Of a stretch of DNA of 64,000 bases, positions 58,454-64,000 are shown piece after piece. The translations under genes and the position numbers were made by a program. Below the pieces are notes generated by a model, which was not told the DNA's origin, searched no databases, and worked only from the letters and a program-made list of their open reading frames with translations. How positions within the stretch are numbered: position 1 is the stretch's first letter; each line of letters opens with the position of its first letter. Origin of the DNA: Daedaleopsis sinensis. Taxonomy: Eukaryota; Basidiomycota; Agaricomycetes; Polyporales; Polyporaceae. The stretch lies in NCBI GenBank assembly GCA_033807695.1, contig CM066300.1, positions 1,426,001-1,490,000 on the forward strand, in the 5' to 3' direction.

Positions 58454-61400
58454 ATGCGCCGAAAATATGCGCAGCCAGCCCTTCCGACCCTCTACTTCAA
58501 GGACGGCATCCTGTCCGTCCCGGGATATACATTCGAGAAGGTGCGTGCCCGCTTGATATCCCGCTCACATGCCTCGGAATGCTCATGCCTACTCTGCTGC
58601 ATCCCGCCGACCCGCACAGGCTGTACCATGGGAGGACACGGGCAGCATGACCCTCCTCGCGGAAGGCACCAACTTACAAGACGGTACTAGCGTCCTCGCG
58701 AAGATCGTCCCCGCGCATTCAAATGCATCCATGCTGCTCGAGCGCGAAGCTCACATGTGAGTGCTTCTCTACCGGTATCATGCGCTTCCCGCTAGGGTCA
58801 GCGTGTCCGACCCTGCTCCATCGCTGCCTCGTCGGTGCTTTCAAGCAACCCCTCGATCGGAGCGGGCGTGTACTTAACGGCTGAACGCAAGCATATGGTT
58901 GTGGCTAGGCTGTGGGAACTAGTGCGGTGAGGTCGAGAACGCGTTGATGATAGGAAGGAGCCGTTCACAGCTGGTCTTGCAGCCAGATGTATGGGTAGGT
59001 GGTGCGGACCTCATGCTCATCATCTAGGTGCGAGACCAGTGCGTATGGCCATATTCGCGCAAGGGTTGGGGTAAGCAATCCGTCCGGGTACGAGATTAGT
59101 CAACATGGGCGCCGGAAGGAACGATTCACTGGCCAGCATCATGCTAACGTTGGGCGGGTTTGCAGCTTGGAGAAGATGGCGACATCCCCGGAGTCGTCGA
59201 GCACGACGTTGCGGATGATCGATTTCTTCATGATACCCAAGACGAACGGCGACTGCGTGGTCCTCCTCCTCTTCCACCCCGGCCTCAACATCCTCGGCCG
59301 TTTCTTTCCGCCCGCGAAGGTCAACAGCCTGCTGCTTGGCGACATTTCGCGCGCCCGACCAGCCTCCAGTCACCGTGATATTTACATGTCCGGCGTCGAG
59401 GAGCCCTACATGATGGAGGAAATGGAGGCGATCGAAATCATGGACCTCGCGACGTTCCTCGAGTTCGCGATTCAAGCGACACACTGTCTGGAGATGATAC
59501 ACCGGAACGGGCTCATTCATCGCGAGGTGCGCGCGAACGCATTTCATCTCAACCACCACAGCGGGCTGGTGCGCTTGGTCCACTTCAGCAACCGTGCCGT
59601 ATCCCTGGAGCAGTTCGGCGTCCCCTCCGAGTTCGTCCTCAAAGCGGATGCCTTCGAGGAAGGCCAGAAGCTCAAGGTCAAGGAAGCGTTGTGCTATTTT
59701 GCCCCGGAACAGACCGGCAGCATGGAGAATCTCGCGGAGGACCACAGGACGGATCTGTACTCCCTCGGTGTCATGTTCTGGACGCTCTTGGTGGGTCGCG
59801 GGACAATGCCCTTCGAGGGAGGTCCTTTAGAGTTATTGCATGCCGTGGTGCAAAAGCGGCCCATGCCCGTGCACGAAGTTCGCCGCGATATCCCACAGGT
59901 TCTGGCCATGATCATCGAGAAGCTTCTGGCCAAGTCTCCCGACCAGCGCTACCAGAGCGCATATGGGCTCAAGCAGGACCTGCTGGAGTGCCAGCGGCGC
60001 CTTCTCACTGCCGTTGCGCTGTCTTCGGACGAGCCGACAGAACTGATCCCGTATTTCGACATCGCGACGGACGACCGATGGATGGAGTTCACAATTCCGA
60101 GCCTGCTCTTCGGACGCGACAAGGAGCTTGAGACTCTTCGGAACATTATCCGACACACGTCCACTAGCTACTCGCGTCAAATCGCGACCTCTCGAGGATC
60201 GTTCGTGGTTAGTTCGAACGCGTCTAGCACCGTGGGCACTGCCGAGGACCCGAGCGACTCCATGTCGTCGAAGAGTGAGGCATCTGGGCAAATGATGATG
60301 TCTCCGGACTCTCCGGGCTCGAAGGTATCCTCGATCGACAATACTCCCCAAGGCTCTGCGGCAACCGTCACGTCAAGTTCGACATTTCCGCCAAGCGATG
60401 GTCTGCGACGCGTGGCGCTGGCGCCGTCTCAGAGTCGAGCAAGGACGCACGCTGCGATTATTTGTGGACCACCTGGGTAAGTGACGTCCTGATTCAAGGT
60501 TCTGTAATAAAAATTGAGTGTATTTTGCAGTGCCGGCAAGAGCTCTCTCATCCTTGCTCAACAAGCGAAATGGAGATGTACGTGTTCAGGTGCATGCCAG
60601 CGTGTTGCACTTATCGAGCTGATCTCCTATAGCGCACGGTCTGTGGGGTCAAGCCAAGTTTTCCGAAGTCGAACCTGGACCATTTGCCTCGTTGGTGAGT
60701 GCGATTGGGTGTATGCCAAGACCCAGCGGCTGAACCGCTTGCAGCTGGCATGTCTGTCGCACGTCCTCCGCCAGCTCATCGTGTTCCATTCGGACCTCCA
60801 TCGGTTTGTCACTGATCTCAAGCAACGGCTCGGGCCTCAACTGCAGAATGTGCCGCTGCTGTACGAAGGGGCGCCGGAACTCAAGACTATATTCTCGCTG
60901 TTTGACTTGTCTATCGATGCGCCGCAGGAAACGTCGGAGACGTCCGAACTCCCTGCACGATTCCAATCACTGGTAGAGAATGTTTTCTCAGTGCTCGCGG
61001 AGACCCGGCTATTCGCGTTGTTCTTAGACGACCTACATGAGGCACCGGACTCGTTCGTATTCATGATCTTGTTCCCTTCCTGACGTCTAACTTTGTCCCC
61101 AGCTCTCTAGAGTTGATCAGCGCGCTTGTTAACTCGCGCACACGTCTGGTATGCCGCCTCGACCCTGTACCAATATTTGCCCCGCTCACGTCATGTTAGC
61201 TCATATTCGGCACCGTTCGGTCAGATAGACCGTGAGTAAACAGGTCGCTAGGTCTGCGTATGTTTGTCTAAATTTCATCTGCACAGCGAAAGGCTAGACA
61301 AGATACGACAGGCTTTCTCCTCGAAGTGCACCACATGGATTACGCTGGAGCCACTGACGTATCCTGCAATCGCGAGCTTGGTGGCACGTACATTACATCG

Positions 61401-64000
61401 CCCGAAGGAGGAAGTGGCACATCTTGCTCGTATCGTCCATGGCTCTTCCGAGGGCAACCCTTTCTCGGCGAGGAACATCGTGACAACGCTCCACCGGCAA
61501 CGACATGTGCGTTACGACATGTTACGACACACAGTCTTGCTGACGTGTGTGTATCACCGCAGATTTGGTACGACTGGGACAAGAATAACTGGCAGTAGGT
61601 TGCCCTATCTTGTTGAGAGACGCTGTGACGGACTGTTTGCGCAGGTTCGATATCAGCCCTATCGAGCAGACGCTCTTCGACCAGAAGGCCTCTATCGCCC
61701 CCGGCGATCTCAACTTCCTGGTCCACCATCTGCGCCAGTTGCCGGAAGACGCGAGGAAATTCGTTATTTGGGCGTCGTTCTTCGGGCCGACGTGAGTGAT
61801 TTTCCTGTCACTGCGGTTAACATCCTCCTTACCCCATGGCGTCATCGCCATCGCAGCTTCAAGGTAGCGGAAGTCGCCCTCTTGATGGATTGGGACGATT
61901 CGGGTGAGAGCAGCGGCAGCGGCACCGAGGAGGAGCACCACAAGGACATGTGGAACGTGTCAAAGGCCGTCAACAGCCTGCGGGAGACGTCGTCGAGTGC
62001 GCGACGCTCGATCCGTGGCCTGCAGACTGCGATTGCGGAGGGCTGGCTGATCCAGAGGGCGCGAGATATGTGCAGCTTCTCGCATGACAGGTACCGTCAG
62101 GCGGCACAAGCCGAAGCTGAAAGCCAGCCCGACGAGACGATTGCCAAAATGTCGTTCCGGGTAGGTGTTTTGCCCTCTTAGAGACGGATCCATGACCCGA
62201 TACTAATTCTTCGCACGGGCACAGATCATTCTTATGATGCTCCATGAGGCCACGCCGGACATCTATCGTATCACGGATCATGCCAAACGGTGAGTTATAT
62301 CCCGCTCTTCCTCGGCGTTATCCGTCTGAACTTTCCGCAGGTGTTTGCCCCTTCTGCGTGAGTACGCCAAGCGAGACGAGCTGCTCGAGATGTCAATGGA
62401 CGCTGGTGATTCTGCCAGAGCCCGAGGCGCGCATGAAGTATGTAGCTTCGACGCTGCTGTCTGTCGGAGACGATTCTTATCAGCGACCGCGCAGGTTGCT
62501 CTCCAATCATACATGAATGCTCGATCGCTACTTGACGAGAACTCGTGGAAAACCGACCCTGTCCGCACAGCCTCCCTCTATGTCCGATTAGCTGAGTGCG
62601 TTCCTCTGCCACTTGAGCACAGGACCCAGTTACTCATGCTAGTGGTTTAGGCTATACACGTGGAAGTCCGAGTTCACACTGTCCGACAATCTCCTCCAGG
62701 AATGTCTGGCGCGGTGTGAGCATCCCGAAGAGAAGGCGCGGCTGCTCCGTCTGCGGTCACGGAACCACTGGATGCGAGGCAACTACACGGCGGCGCTGAG
62801 CGACATCACGTTAGGGCTTCACCTCCTCGGCGTCGATGTCAACGCCGCTCCAACGCGGCGGGAGGCGGACATCATGTTCGAGCAAGTCAAGAACGAGATC
62901 CTGGCCGTCGGCTTTGAAGACATCCTCGCGATCCCCCGCGCGCGCGACAGCCGTACGGATTTAGCCATCGCGTTGCTCAATGACGCAGGTGCGTGCGCCG
63001 CTAACCGCAGGCGCTCACGATCTGATGCCAGCTGTTACGTTAGGCACGAACGCGTATTGGAGCACCGGCGAGGGCTTCGCAGACGTGATTGGACTAACAG
63101 TAAGCAGCCCCCCTATAAAGCCCATCAAGGGGAATCCTGACTGGCAGCTGTCCCCAGACCATTCAGCTCGCATTACGGTAGGCACAGTGCCGTGTCTCAT
63201 CCGTGCAGGGCTGACCGATCTTCCATAGAGCCGGGATGTGCCCTGGTACTGCCCTTGGATTCTTTTGGGCTCTTGGAGGTAACGTCATTCAGAGTTCCTT
63301 CCAATCCCGCCACCGCTCAACGCGTGGCTATATAGCCGCGGCCGAGAGGCGAGAGCTTTTCCGCTTTTCTGCAGACCTCGGCAAGCTGGCGCTACGCATC
63401 GCGGACCAGTACGGGACCAGTTTCGAGAAGTGGTGAGTCGCTGTATGGTCCACTGGCAGGTACAAGGGCACGTTGACCGAGGCGTGCTTTGACAGTCGTG
63501 CGCTGTTGCTGTTCTCCATCATGGTGTCCGGCTTCGACAATGTGCATATTCGGGCGAACGTCCCGCGGCTGGAGGAGGCGATCAAGTACGGTCAGAGCGC
63601 TGGCGACAGGTGAGAGACATAATAGTCCAAGACAGCGGAGACGATGCACTGACGTGGTCGTTACCAGGATATACACGAGCTTTGCCACCGCGCATTTGAT
63701 CGTCACGAGGCTGTTCATCGGCGACCACTGTGAGCAACGGCTGGTAGGAATCTCGTTTGGAATGCAACGCTGATTTTGCGCAGTGAGCGAGCTTGTCGTG
63801 GCTGCCGAGGAGGTGGGTGCTATGGGGTACTTCTCAAGCAGGGACACGTTGGCTGAACTGCTCTACAGGCCGTATCCGACATTACGCTTTGGGCGCCCAG
63901 TGGAGACATCGCGATCTTGGCGCAGGGGACCCTGAACTGTGTTCGCGCCCTAGGCGGATATACGATTGCGCAGTCGGCCGACACGGCGTTTGATACAGAG
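58454..64000 (+). CDS. Hybrid histidine kinase with N-terminal pseudokinase and AAA-type ATPase (partial)
   Basis: The 5' part of a very large gene, open at the window edge; about 17 or more exons. The N-terminal Ser/Thr kinase-like domain keeps SVLAKIV and the YFAPEQTG and TDLYSLGVMFW segments. It has HREVRANAF instead of HRD and HFSNRA where DFG should be, so it is probably a pseudokinase. After a Ser-rich linker comes an ATPase domain: Walker A GPPGAGKSSL (split by an intron after GPPG), GLWGQAKFSEVEPGPFASL, Walker B ALFLDDLHE and LIFGTVRSD. A long helical region follows to 64000. This order is that of fungal Mak/Chk1-like (group X) hybrid kinases, whose GAF, histidine kinase and receiver domains would lie downstream; they are involved in oxidative-stress and quorum or peroxide signalling. 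An intron of 409 nt (58757-59165) joins EREAHI to LEKMATSPESS. Confidence 0.87.

Overview
The window is nuclear DNA of a filamentous basidiomycete, most likely an Agaricomycete. It is GC-rich. Protein genes are split by many introns of about 50-60 nt with GTRNGT donors, CTNAC-type branch sites and YAG acceptors. Recognised families include VAC8, a ROK1 helicase, a SUB2 helicase, an adrenodoxin-type ferredoxin, a GH16 glucanase and a hybrid histidine kinase with a kinase-like N-terminus. Genus assignment is not possible from the sequence alone.

Left part (1-28397): a head-to-tail array of a unit of about 10.68 kb. Unit A (1-7036) is cut by the window start. Unit B is 7037-17719 and unit C is 17720-28397. 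Each unit ends inside an organic solute transporter alpha (OST-alpha/TMEM184/LAZ1, DUF300) gene. In units A and B this gene breaks at the same codon and runs into the start of the next unit, leaving every membrane segment but no cytosolic tail. In unit C the gene is complete and continues into single-copy DNA. The rest of each unit is spacer with a ~160-bp minisatellite, smaller duplications, a G-quadruplex-capable tract, TATA-type promoters and two gene-like intron-rich stretches, one on each strand, whose products I cannot name.

Right part (28398-64000): ordinary compact gene space. In order: OST-alpha tail (+), coiled-coil RING E3-like protein (+), mitochondrial [2Fe-2S] ferredoxin (+), SprT-like GCNA-type metalloprotease with SUMO-interacting motifs (-), secreted GH16 glucanase (-), VAC8 armadillo protein (-), acyl-protein thioesterase (+), CCA tRNA nucleotidyltransferase (+), HMG-box transcription factor (-), ROK1 DEAD-box helicase (-), mitochondrial dicarboxylate-type carrier with two micro-exons (-), SUB2/UAP56 helicase (+), and the 5' part of a hybrid histidine kinase with a pseudokinase N-terminus (+), which runs off the right edge. 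These genes are not a pathway cluster; they are a typical mix of housekeeping functions.

The most unusual element is the array: serial amplification of a tail-less form of a seven-helix membrane protein beside its full-length parent, together with gene-like DNA of unknown function. All exon structures were derived by eye from splice signals and family conservation. No tRNA, rRNA or CRISPR array was seen.
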